The position numbers were made by a program, and so were the translations under genes. From contig CALDDH010000004.1 in the NCBI GenBank assembly GCA_937936465.1, forward strand, positions 1 through 64,000: a stretch of DNA of 64,000 nucleotides. The letters are read 5' to 3'. The DNA is from an uncultured Mycoplasmatales bacterium (GTDB lineage Bacteria; Bacillota_I; Bacilli_A; UBA3375). The notes beneath the pieces were generated by a model. It saw only the letters and a program-made list of their open reading frames with translations. It was not told where the DNA came from and ran no database searches. Within the stretch, counting starts at the first letter, position 1. Every line of letters begins with the position of its first letter. This document shows positions 55,512 to 64,000 of the stretch, in pieces.

Positions 55512-56573
55512 ATGAAAGCAATTGTTAAAACAAAAGAAAGCAAAGGTTTTGAATGGAAAGATGTAGTTGAGCCCAATATAACAAAACCAGATCAAGTTAA
55601 AATTAAAACACTTAAGAGTTCTGTTTGTGGTACAGATTATCATATATATAAATGGGATGAATGGTCTCAGTCACAGGTAAGAATTCCACATATTAATGGT
55701 CATGAGGTTTTAGCAGAAATAGTTGAGGTGGGAGATCAAGTTAAAGGATTTAAAGTGGGAGAAGTAATTGCATGTGAAACGCATATTTACTGCTCAACAT
55801 GTTATCAATGTCGAACAGGTAATGCTCATGTTTGTGAAAATATGTCAATTTTGGGTGTTCATCAAGATGGAATATGGGCTGAATTTCAAGTTGTACCCCA
55901 AAACATCTTATGGAAACTTGATGGAATTGAACATCGTTATGCTGCAATAATGGAACCGCTTGGTAATGCAATCCATACTTTATCATATTCTGAAGTAAGA
56001 GGACGTCATGTTCTGATTATTGGTGCAGGACCAATCGGTATAATGGCAGCATATGTTGCATATATTTCAGGTGCGGCTACAGTAACAGTTTCAGAAGTTA
56101 ATCAATATAGAATTGATATGTTATCAAAGTTTGATATTAATATTAATATCATAAATCCAATTAAAATTAATTTAGAAAGTGAAATAATGAAAATAACTGA
56201 TTCACATGGAATTGATGTAATGTGTGAAATGTCAGGTAATGATAAGGCATTAAGGCAAGGTTTAAATATCATGACTAGTGCTGGAGATGTAAATATATTA
56301 GCTCTTTATCCTAAATCAATGATTGAATTACCTATTAATGATTTAGTATTTAAAAATCTAAAATTTCAATTTGTAACAGGCAGAAAATTATTCGATACTT
56401 GGTCCGTTGCAAGTCAATGGTTAAAGCAAGGAAGATTAACTTCAAAGAATTTAAATAATATATTAACACATGTTTTTAAGGCTGAAGATTTTGAAGATGT
56501 ATTTAAAATTATGGAAGAAAATAAATGTGGAAAAATAGTTTTAGATTTTACATATTTAAATAAAAAAAATTAA
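55512..56573 (+). CDS. tdh: L-threonine 3-dehydrogenase
   Basis: A 353-residue zinc-dependent medium-chain dehydrogenase. SSVCGTDYHIYKWDEWSQ contains catalytic-zinc Cys39. GHEVLAEIVEVGDQV contains His64-Glu65. C94, C97, C100 and C108 bind the structural zinc. HVLIIGAGPIGIMAAYVAYI is the NAD loop. CGTDYHIYKWDEWSQ is specific to Tdh among this family. It oxidises threonine to 2-amino-3-oxobutyrate, which Kbl, encoded 8 bases downstream, cleaves. Confidence 0.93.
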   Translation: MKAIVKTKESKGFEWKDVVEPNITKPDQVKIKTLKSSVCGTDYHIYKWDEWSQSQVRIPHINGHEVLAEIVEVGDQVKGFKVGEVIACETHIYCSTCYQCRTGNAHVCENMSILGVHQDGIWAEFQVVPQNILWKLDGIEHRYAAIMEPLGNAIHTLSYSEVRGRHVLIIGAGPIGIMAAYVAYISGAATVTVSEVNQYRIDMLSKFDININIINPIKINLESEIMKITDSHGIDVMCEMSGNDKALRQGLNIMTSAGDVNILALYPKSMIELPINDLVFKNLKFQFVTGRKLFDTWSVASQWLKQGRLTSKNLNNILTHVFKAEDFEDVFKIMEENKCGKIVLDFTYLNKKN

Positions 56574-56581
56574 GGAGAACT

Positions 56582-57775
56582 ATGTTTAATGATATATTAA
56601 CAATGAGAATAAATGAAGAGTTAGATAAATCAAAGAAAAAACAAGTATATAATAATATCAAAACAATACAGAGTCCACAAGGAAGATATATAACTATTAA
56701 TAACCAAAAATTTTTAAATTTATGTTCAAATAATTATTTAGGTTTAGCAAATGATAAAGATATAATTAAGTCAGCAATCGAAAGTATTAGTAAATATGGA
56801 ATTGGTAATGGGGCTGTAAGATCAATTTCAGGAACAATGCAAATTCACCTAGATTTTGAAAGTAGATTAGCCCATTTTAAAGGGGTTCAAGATGTTTTAG
56901 TTGTTCAGTCAGGTTATCAAGCAAATGTTACATTATTACCTACCATAATTAGTGATAATGATTGTATTATCAGTGATGAATTAAATCATGCTTCAATTAT
57001 TGATGCGATAAAATTATCTAAAGGGAAAAAATATATTTATAAACATAAAGATATAGATGATTTAGAAAAACAAATTAAAATAGCAGAAGAAGAAATTGAA
57101 GGTATTAAATTAATTATTACAGATGGAGTTTTTTCAATGGATGGTGATATTGCTGATTTAAAGGAAATAGTTAAATTGAAAAAAAAATATGCAAATATAT
57201 ACATTGCTGTAGATGATGCCCATGGAGAAGGGGTTCTTGGTAAACATGGAAGAGGATTAGTAGATCATTTATCTGTTCAAAATGATATAGATTTTGAAAT
57301 TGGGACATTATCAAAGGCATTTGGGATAGCCGGTGGATTTATTGGTGGTAAAAAAGAAGTAATTGATTACCTTAGACAAAGATCTAGACCATTTTTATTT
57401 TCAACTGGTTTAGATATTGCAATGTGTGGAGCGGGAATTAAAGCAATTGATATTTTAGAAGGTAATGATGATTTAATTAATAAATTATGGATGAATACTA
57501 TTTATTTTCAAAAAAAATTAATTGATTTAGGTTTTGATTTAGGTAATACTCAAACACCAATTACACCAATAATTACTAAAAGTGAATCAAAGGCGACAAT
57601 CATGAGTCAAAAACTATTTGAACAAAATATTTTAGTGTCACCAATTATCTATCCAACTGTACCAAAAAATACGGGGAGAATTAGATTAATGATTTCTGCT
57701 AAGCATACAAAAAAAGATTTAGATAATGCAATTGAAATAATAACAAAAATCGGGCAAGAATTAGAGTTAATCTAA
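56582..57775 (+). CDS. kbl: Glycine C-acetyltransferase (2-amino-3-oxobutyrate CoA ligase)
   Basis: A 397-residue PLP enzyme of the alpha-oxoamine synthase family. LCSNNYLGLAND, GAVRSISGTMQIHLDFESRL, VDDAHGEGVLGKHGRG and IGTLSKAFGIAGGFIGGKKE (PLP lysine) are the family blocks. Related BioF/HemA/SPT enzymes share them, but the tdh-kbl pairing points to Kbl, giving glycine and acetyl-CoA. Together with GlyA this connects threonine to one-carbon units. Confidence 0.93.
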   Translation: MFNDILTMRINEELDKSKKKQVYNNIKTIQSPQGRYITINNQKFLNLCSNNYLGLANDKDIIKSAIESISKYGIGNGAVRSISGTMQIHLDFESRLAHFKGVQDVLVVQSGYQANVTLLPTIISDNDCIISDELNHASIIDAIKLSKGKKYIYKHKDIDDLEKQIKIAEEEIEGIKLIITDGVFSMDGDIADLKEIVKLKKKYANIYIAVDDAHGEGVLGKHGRGLVDHLSVQNDIDFEIGTLSKAFGIAGGFIGGKKEVIDYLRQRSRPFLFSTGLDIAMCGAGIKAIDILEGNDDLINKLWMNTIYFQKKLIDLGFDLGNTQTPITPIITKSESKATIMSQKLFEQNILVSPIIYPTVPKNTGRIRLMISAKHTKKDLDNAIEIITKIGQELELI

Positions 57776-58073
57776 ATAATAAAATCAAAAACATTCTGTG
57801 GTCAAAAAAGTGAATATTTTTTCTACAAATAAAGATTCATATGGAATAATTGATAGAATACTTTAAATATATAAATATCAATGTGAAATACTTGGTATTT
57901 ATATAATGTTTCAACAATTTTAAATAAGTTAAATATTTATGTTTTTTTTTTTTAAGTATAACTTGACAAGTCAATATTTTATGTTAAAATTATTTGTAGT
58001 TTATTGATTTACTATTTTATATTTGTGAGACATAAGAGAGAAACATACAAAAATAATATTTTAAGGGAGAAAT
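57776..58073 (+). other. Intergenic stretch with no gene; poly-T tract and promoter
   Basis: About 300 bases without a credible reading frame. It holds a small AAATAC-TTG-GTATTT hairpin (57886-57900), a run of 12 T (about 57942-57953) just upstream of the promoter at 57963, and a ~75-nt leader for the next gene. Confidence 0.5.
57963..57990 (+). promoter_or_regulatory. Strong sigma-A promoter upstream of the 456-residue membrane protein
   Basis: TTGACA (57963-57968), a 16-bp spacer, TAAAAT (57985-57990) with TGn before it. The T12 tract 10 bases upstream could act like an UP element. Confidence 0.7.
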
Positions 58074-59444
58074 ATGTATGGAGAATTATTATTAATAATA
58101 ACATTAGGATTCATTGTATTTATGATAGGTCACTTAGCTTTAAATTATGTAGTTGGAATATCTAAAGAATTAAATATATTAATTGGTATCTCATTATATT
58201 TGATTATTTTCATAGTTAGTGTAATTTTTGTAGGTGAAATATTATTATCATTAGCATTAATTTTAAATATTTCAACAGTTTTATTTTCAGTAATTTTTAT
58301 AGGAATAAAAACATATGATAAGTATAAAAATAATGATTTAAAAAACATGGAATCTTATCAGCAATTAGTTATATTTAGTTTATCTTTAATATCATTAATA
58401 ATTTATTTAATACTAATCAGTTCTTTACGTAGTATTAGAAGTATTATTGTAATAATTCCTTTGATTGGATATATAGTTACCATTACATTCTTAATAGCAG
58501 TATCAATTTTTGTAATATTATTAGTTTATTTATTAATTCATAAAGAAGAAAAAGAAGTTATATTAGATGAAGTGAGTAATGCATTTAAAAAAACAAAAGA
58601 AATTATACTCAAACCATTTCATTTAATAATAATAATATTTATAGTCACTGTATTAACAGCTATTATCATATATACTACTTTTTTTAATTATACTGAAATA
58701 GATGCTCAAGCAAATAGTGGAATTATTTATGATCATAATAATACTCAAGCCACATTAGAATATGTTAGTACATGGGATGAAAATGTAGATGTGGAAGTAC
58801 TAAATGAATACGGTTATACAGAAAAAGATTATAATTCTAAGATATCACCAATATATGATGTTGAAATGACTTCTACTATACAAAACTTAAATTTAGAACC
58901 TGTCATATCTCCTGTTGGAGATGTTTATAATAATGGAGATATAGTTGAAATAACATTACAATATGATAAAGAGTATGCCAAAGAAGAAAAAATTAAAGTA
59001 CTTAACAGTAGTTGGGAAATTAAAATTGATGGTTTATATGAAAATATAATTACTGAAGATATAACAAGCGATAAGATTGAAATACTAGACAACAAAATTC
59101 AAGATGAGATACCAAATCAAAATGAACGATACTATAATGATGAGAATATAAATAACTTAAATATTGAATTGGTTGGAGTCTTTAATGGTGTAAGAAAATC
59201 AAGTTATGAAGGAAATGAAGTATCTAGTGGTTTAACTATGCATTATGATGTTAAATATGATGAACAATTTCTTGGTGATTCAAGAGAAGAAAAGGCAGTT
59301 GTAACAGTTGAAATACCTGGATATAAACAAAATAAGGAATATGTATTGGAAAATCCTGATAAGGAAATATCAATGGTGATATCAGAATATTCAGATGAGA
59401 CATTAGAAAGTATAGGAGATGGATTAGGAAAAAACCTATTATAA
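58074..59444 (+). CDS. Unrecognised membrane protein with large extracytoplasmic C-terminal domain
   Basis: A 456-residue protein. About six membrane spans lie in residues 3-205 (near 3-24, 33-52, 56-78, 100-118, 124-155 and 182-205), then ~250 residues outside the cell. The outside part is beta-rich, and NNGDIVEITLQYDKEYAKEE followed by IKVLNSSWEIKIDGL recalls the 'NGD.V.VT..Y......GI.......YTV.GL' modules found in TcaA/YvbJ-type cell-surface proteins. It is monocistronic, with a strong promoter, a long leader and a strong terminator. I cannot give a function. Confidence 0.6.
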   Translation: MYGELLLIITLGFIVFMIGHLALNYVVGISKELNILIGISLYLIIFIVSVIFVGEILLSLALILNISTVLFSVIFIGIKTYDKYKNNDLKNMESYQQLVIFSLSLISLIIYLILISSLRSIRSIIVIIPLIGYIVTITFLIAVSIFVILLVYLLIHKEEKEVILDEVSNAFKKTKEIILKPFHLIIIIFIVTVLTAIIIYTTFFNYTEIDAQANSGIIYDHNNTQATLEYVSTWDENVDVEVLNEYGYTEKDYNSKISPIYDVEMTSTIQNLNLEPVISPVGDVYNNGDIVEITLQYDKEYAKEEKIKVLNSSWEIKIDGLYENIITEDITSDKIEILDNKIQDEIPNQNERYYNDENINNLNIELVGVFNGVRKSSYEGNEVSSGLTMHYDVKYDEQFLGDSREEKAVVTVEIPGYKQNKEYVLENPDKEISMVISEYSDETLESIGDGLGKNLL

Positions 59445-59509
59445 TGATATATATAATTAGATATAATAATTATCTTATGATATATATAATTAGATATAAT
59501 AATTATCTT
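59444..59509. repeat. Two exact tandem copies of a 33-bp unit
   Basis: The unit beginning ATGATATATATAATTAGATA occurs at 59444-59476 and again at 59477-59509 with no differences visible. It sits between the stop codon of the membrane-protein gene and its terminator hairpin. Each unit contains TATAAT-like strings. Confidence 0.85.
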
Positions 59510-59544
59510 AAGAAAAGAAAGTTCAATAAACTTTCTTTTCTTTA
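59510..59544 (+). terminator. Terminator, perfect 14-bp stem
   Basis: AAGAAAAGAAAGTT (59510-59523), loop CAATA, AACTTTCTTTTCTT (59529-59542), then T. Confidence 0.85.
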
Positions 59545-59618
59545 TTGATTAATAAATTAAGTGTGAATTAATATAACTACCGATAATAAATATTATGATT
59601 AATTTGTAGATAGACATA

Positions 59619-59642
59619 TAAAAGACTACTTTATAGTAGTCT
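59619..59642 (-). terminator. Terminator for the minus-strand glycerol dehydrogenase transcript
   Basis: AGACTACT-ATAA-AGTAGTCT on the minus strand is followed by TTTA. It lies just after the 13-codon ORF and marks the likely end of the minus-strand unit. Confidence 0.65.
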
Positions 59643-59656
59643 AGTCATAAAAGCTT

Positions 59657-59698
59657 CTATTTTAAGAAACTGTCAGGACCCCAGTGAAAAGTCATCAT
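59657..59698 (-). CDS. 13-codon ORF with strong ribosome-binding site
   Basis: Read on the minus strand, AAAAGGAGGAA (59715-59705) is followed at 8 bases by ATG and a 13-residue frame MMTFHWGPDSFLK ending in TAG. The Shine-Dalgarno is as good as any in the window. It lies between the end of the flavin oxidoreductase gene (59790) and a terminator on the same strand. No known leader-peptide target gene follows it, so it would be a free micro-peptide or the remnant of a longer gene. I do not recognise the sequence. Confidence 0.45.
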   Translation of the reverse strand: MMTFHWGPDSFLK

Positions 59699-59764
59699 AA
59701 TTTGTTCCTCCTTTTATAAACTTATATTATTAAACCCTCAATGAGACTATAGCATATATATTCA

Positions 59765-59798
59765 TTAATTTAGGAAAAAATTTTTCGCCCTAAATTAA
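59765..59798 (-). other. 10-bp inverted repeat at the 3' end of the oxidoreductase gene
   Basis: TTAATTTAGG (59765-59774) and CCTAAATTAA (59789-59798) form a stem spanning the stop codon. No T run follows on the minus strand, so it may be an RNA-stabilising hairpin and not a terminator. Confidence 0.45.
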
Positions 59799-60710
59799 AT
59801 TGTTATTTAAATCTTTTATTATAGCTTTTGAACACAATTTAGAATTTTTAATTGACTGTTTAAAAGATGATTCTGGTTCATAACAGTCTCCTACCATATA
59901 TAACCCTCTGTAACTTGTTTCATAAGTATTATTTAGTATAATTTTGTTTGTTACCTTGTTTTTATCTATTTTTATATTATTAATAACCAAATTTACATTA
60001 GGCATAAAACCAACAGAAATTACTAATGCATTCCCATCAATAATTACTTTATTTTGATTACTATCTTCAATAATAATCTTTTCTAATTTATTTCGATTTT
60101 TTATATCAATTATTTTATATCCATAATACTGCAAAATATTTTGGGATTTAAAATAATAAAATATATCTTTATTTATTTCTTCATTACTTATAATTGCTTT
60201 GATATTAATTCCATTTTCAATCATTGTTCTTGCAAATTGTAATGATATTTCATTGGCCCCTAATATAATTATTTCAGAGCCAATTTTCTTATTATATTTA
60301 TTAAAGTATTCAAGACTTTTTAAAGCAGTATGTACGCCTTGTGGCCTTTGTCCTGGTAGATTTATTTTTCCAGCTGTTTTTTCAAATGAACCTGTTGCCA
60401 TTAAAATTATTTTTGATGTAATTATCTTTTCCTCATAAATATTTCTATAAACAATTTTTTTTTCTTCTAATATATCTAATACCAAAGTATTTTTTAGATA
60501 TTCAATTTTATATTTAATAAATTGATCTTTTAATTGTTCTAAATAACTGTGGTCCTCAAATGGTAATTCTAATTTATTTAAAATCCCACCAAATTGATTG
60601 CTTGCTTCAAGTAATAATATATTATTAAAACCATTTTTTTTCAATTCAATTGCATTAAGTAAACCAGTAATCCCACCACCAATTATTATTACATCAAATT
60701 TTTTTTGCAT
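59790..60710 (-). CDS. NAD(P)/FAD-dependent oxidoreductase, partner subunit of glycerol-3-phosphate dehydrogenase
   Basis: A 306-residue two-domain flavoprotein. DVIIIGGGITGLLNAIELKK (6-25) binds FAD. EIIILGANEISLQFARTMIE (about 145-164) is the second Rossmann loop, though it has GANEIS where GxGxxG is usual, so NAD(P) binding may be altered. VGDCYEPESSFKQS is the C-terminal FAD motif. In Clostridia and relatives, COG0446 genes of this type follow a GlpA/LhgO-like gene, often with a third small DUF1667 gene, forming a glycerol-3-phosphate dehydrogenase complex. No DUF1667 gene is seen here. AAGGAG lies before the ATG. Confidence 0.8.
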   Translation of the reverse strand: MQKKFDVIIIGGGITGLLNAIELKKNGFNNILLLEASNQFGGILNKLELPFEDHSYLEQLKDQFIKYKIEYLKNTLVLDILEEKKIVYRNIYEEKIITSKIILMATGSFEKTAGKINLPGQRPQGVHTALKSLEYFNKYNKKIGSEIIILGANEISLQFARTMIENGINIKAIISNEEINKDIFYYFKSQNILQYYGYKIIDIKNRNKLEKIIIEDSNQNKVIIDGNALVISVGFMPNVNLVINNIKIDKNKVTNKIILNNTYETSYRGLYMVGDCYEPESSFKQSIKNSKLCSKAIIKDLNNNLI

Positions 60711-60725
60711 ATTTGACTCCTTATT

Positions 60726-62126
60726 TTAACTTAATATACTACTATCTTCATATAAAACATTTTCCAATCTTATATCTAATTGTTCACTTATAATTCTAAT
60801 AACTTCATGTTCACAAAAGCCACCTTGACAAACACCAGTTAACGGCCTAACTCTTAACTTCACACCTTTGACAGTTCTAGCACCACTATCAATACTATTT
60901 ATTATTTCTTGTTCTGAAACTTTTTCACATTGACAAATCATTTTACCATATTTATAATTTTCAATAATTTTTTTATTTCTTTCTTCTATACTTAATGAGT
61001 TTATATTAGTAATTATCTTTCTTCCTTTTTTATAATTTTCATTAATATTAATTGTTTGTTTCTCTTTGATTATATTTAAAACATATTTAGCAATTGCAAC
61101 TGATGAACTTAAACCGGGAGAATCAATACCAGCAACATTAATGAAATTTTTAACAAATTTACTTTCCTCAATAATGAAATCACGATTTTTCTCAGTTGAT
61201 CTAATCCCGCTAAACACTCTTATCACGCGGTTTAAAGGTAAATTTTGTACATTATTTTGTGATGATTCAATTATTTTATTTAAGTTTATATTTGATGTGC
61301 TATTTTGATCTTTATTATCAATAAAATTAGCATCAGGACCGATAATATAATTACCATGGACTGTTGGTACAATTAAAATACCTTTTCCTTTTTCACTATT
61401 TACTGGGTAAATAACACGATTCATATAATCAAATCCGTTATCAGTAATTAAATATTCACCTTTACGAGGTAATATTTCAAAATCAACAATATCAGATACA
61501 AGTTTATATATTTCATCTACATGAACACCAGTTGCATTAATTATCAACTTACCATCAATTTTCTGACTGTCACTATAGATTGTAAAACTATTGTGCTGAT
61601 TACTTATCTTATTTACTTTAAAATTTTTTCTAATATCTACATTATTTATTGTTAAATTTTCAACCATAGCATACATTAGTTCGCCTGGATATATTATTTT
61701 TGTTGTAGGAAGAGATAAAACTTTAATTATATTAGGATCTAAATTAGGTTCCATTTTTTTAGCATCTTTATATGATAAAATTTGAAAAGGTATTTTTCTT
61801 TTTTTACATTTCTCAACTTCTTCTTCTATTTTGATTATATCTTCACTTGTTTTAGCACATATAAAGCCACCTGTTTTTAGTAATGAAACACCTAAATCAT
61901 TACATACTTCTTCAATTAATTTATTACCTTCAATATTTAATTTAGCTTTCAATGTTCCATCTTTTGGATCACAACCAGCATGAATTATTCCACTATTGGC
62001 CATTGATTGAACAAGTCCTAACTCAGAATGTTGCTCAAGTATTGAAATATTTAAATTGTATTTTGCCAATTCATATGCAATGGATAAACCAATAACACCA
62101 CCACCGATTATTATAATGTCTTTAAT
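60726..62126 (-). CDS. FAD-dependent glycerol-3-phosphate dehydrogenase with BFD-type [2Fe-2S] domain, apparent AUU start
   Basis: A 466-residue GlpA/LhgO-type dehydrogenase. Taken from ATT at 62126-62124 the protein begins (M)KDIIIIGGGVIGLSIAYELA, restoring the essential FAD-binding loop. The next in-frame standard start is a TTG at 62069, which would delete that loop. GGGAGG lies four bases before the ATT, the spacing used with ATG elsewhere in this genome. SGIIHAGCDPKDGTLKAKLN is the LhgO/GlpA flavin segment. MICQCEKVSEQEI (about 400) and LTGVCQGGFCEHEV (about 430) supply four cysteines of a bacterioferritin-associated-ferredoxin-like [2Fe-2S] site. It would oxidise glycerol-3-phosphate from GlpK to DHAP. 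It is divergent from glpF-glpK. Confidence 0.85.
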   Translation of the reverse strand: MKDIIIIGGGVIGLSIAYELAKYNLNISILEQHSELGLVQSMANSGIIHAGCDPKDGTLKAKLNIEGNKLIEEVCNDLGVSLLKTGGFICAKTSEDIIKIEEEVEKCKKRKIPFQILSYKDAKKMEPNLDPNIIKVLSLPTTKIIYPGELMYAMVENLTINNVDIRKNFKVNKISNQHNSFTIYSDSQKIDGKLIINATGVHVDEIYKLVSDIVDFEILPRKGEYLITDNGFDYMNRVIYPVNSEKGKGILIVPTVHGNYIIGPDANFIDNKDQNSTSNINLNKIIESSQNNVQNLPLNRVIRVFSGIRSTEKNRDFIIEESKFVKNFINVAGIDSPGLSSSVAIAKYVLNIIKEKQTININENYKKGRKIITNINSLSIEERNKKIIENYKYGKMICQCEKVSEQEIINSIDSGARTVKGVKLRVRPLTGVCQGGFCEHEVIRIISEQLDIRLENVLYEDSSILS

Positions 62127-62154
62127 AAATCCTCCCCCCCTCTAATACACTTAT

Positions 62155-62182
62155 ATTATAACACAAGAGAAAACGTTTGCAA
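62155..62182 (-). promoter_or_regulatory. Promoter of the minus-strand dehydrogenase operon
   Basis: On the minus strand: TTGCAA (62182-62177), 16-bp spacer, TATAAT (62160-62155) with TGT before it (extended -10). The -35 is the same palindromic hexamer used by glpF. Confidence 0.75.
62168..62181. promoter_or_regulatory. CcpA-type catabolite-responsive element (cre)
   Basis: AGAAAACGTTTGCA differs from the cre consensus TGWNANCGNTNWCA at two positions and keeps the central CG and flanking AAA/TTT. It overlaps the shared -35 hexamer, so binding would block both divergent promoters. hprK is encoded at 17.8 kb; ccpA is not in the window. Confidence 0.65.
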
Positions 62183-62204
62183 TATATTTTTTAAAGTGTA
62201 TAAT
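62177..62204 (+). promoter_or_regulatory. Promoter of glpF-glpK
   Basis: TTGCAA (62177-62182), 16-bp spacer, TATAAT (62199-62204). AAAGGAGG and the glpF ATG follow. Confidence 0.8.
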
Positions 62205-62226
62205 ACATTTATAAAGGAGGATACAA

Positions 62227-64000
<1,774 letters not shown>

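Noticed and set aside
57790-57825. Possible insertion-sequence end (CTGTGGTCAAAAAAGTGAA)
   Set aside because: No matching inverted copy or transposase is seen nearby; the resemblance is too short.
59657-59698. GGGGTCCTGACAG read as an IS3 terminal repeat
   Set aside because: No partner repeat was found; the same bases are better explained as part of an SD-led micro-ORF.
60726-62069. TTG at 62069 as the start of the dehydrogenase gene
   Set aside because: It removes the FAD-binding GGGVIG loop and has no ribosome-binding site; the frame extends upstream to an SD-preceded ATT.

Overview
The window is strongly AT-rich and almost fully coding, with short overlapping operons. It has the gene order of a low-GC Gram-positive bacterium (Bacillota/Mollicutes lineage). 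Several genes end in TGA (for example thyA, argS and ftsY) and tryptophan is TGG, so the standard bacterial code is used. That argues against Mycoplasma/Spiroplasma and fits an Acholeplasma/Izemoplasma/Haloplasma-like or deep Bacillota genome. MurC, MreC, MreD and Lgt suggest at least part of a cell-wall programme is kept. I cannot name the species.

Layout. 1-657: the 3' end of an IS3-type transposase and a broken DUF3781 gene. 658-7,924: a flavoprotein (minus strand) with a long leader, an MBL hydrolase, alanine dehydrogenase, an alpha/beta hydrolase, glyA-deoC and ldh. 8,058-13,045: thyA-folA, an M16 peptidase, a RodZ-like protein and recA. 13,093-21,186: an MFS transporter, an RDD-like protein, trmB, ytpR, murC, hprK, lgt, plsX and rnc. 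21,195-26,581: smc, ftsY, ylxM and ffh. 26,599-29,516: a lactococcin-972-type bacteriocin locus (secreted peptide, membrane protein, ABC ATPase) between ffh and rplS, where rpsP-rimM-trmD usually lie. 29,586-38,671: rplS, rbgA, rnhB, a DUF4097-like protein, a MarR regulator, rmuC, mreCD, an HD hydrolase, a DUF1934 protein and argS. 38,683-45,914: rpoE (delta), trmL, a CNNM transporter, pnp, mutL, miaA and a ynzC-like gene. 46,023-52,567: two small membrane proteins, an ntdP-like gene, tex, a secreted protein, a ferredoxin-NADP reductase, nfu and ung. 52,635-57,775: htpG, fba, tdh and kbl. 58,074-59,444: an unknown membrane protein. 59,657-64,000: a divergent glycerol region with a two-gene flavin dehydrogenase operon on the minus strand and glpF-glpK (glpK runs off the end) on the plus strand.

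How it fits together. Metabolism looks fermentative: lactate dehydrogenase, class II aldolase, alanine dehydrogenase, threonine breakdown through Tdh/Kbl to glycine with GlyA one-carbon exchange feeding ThyA/FolA, and glycerol use. HprK, a GlpK that keeps the enterococcal-type phosphorylatable histidine, and a CcpA-type cre site on the glp promoters form a consistent catabolite-control circuit.

Most notable items: the bacteriocin gene appears to start at AUA and the glycerol-phosphate dehydrogenase gene at AUU, each behind a perfect Shine-Dalgarno at this genome's usual spacing; the two divergent glp promoters share one palindromic -35 hexamer inside a cre site; a 13-codon ORF with a strong ribosome-binding site sits at the end of the dehydrogenase operon; and a long leader with a terminator-like hairpin precedes the HI0933-type flavoprotein gene.
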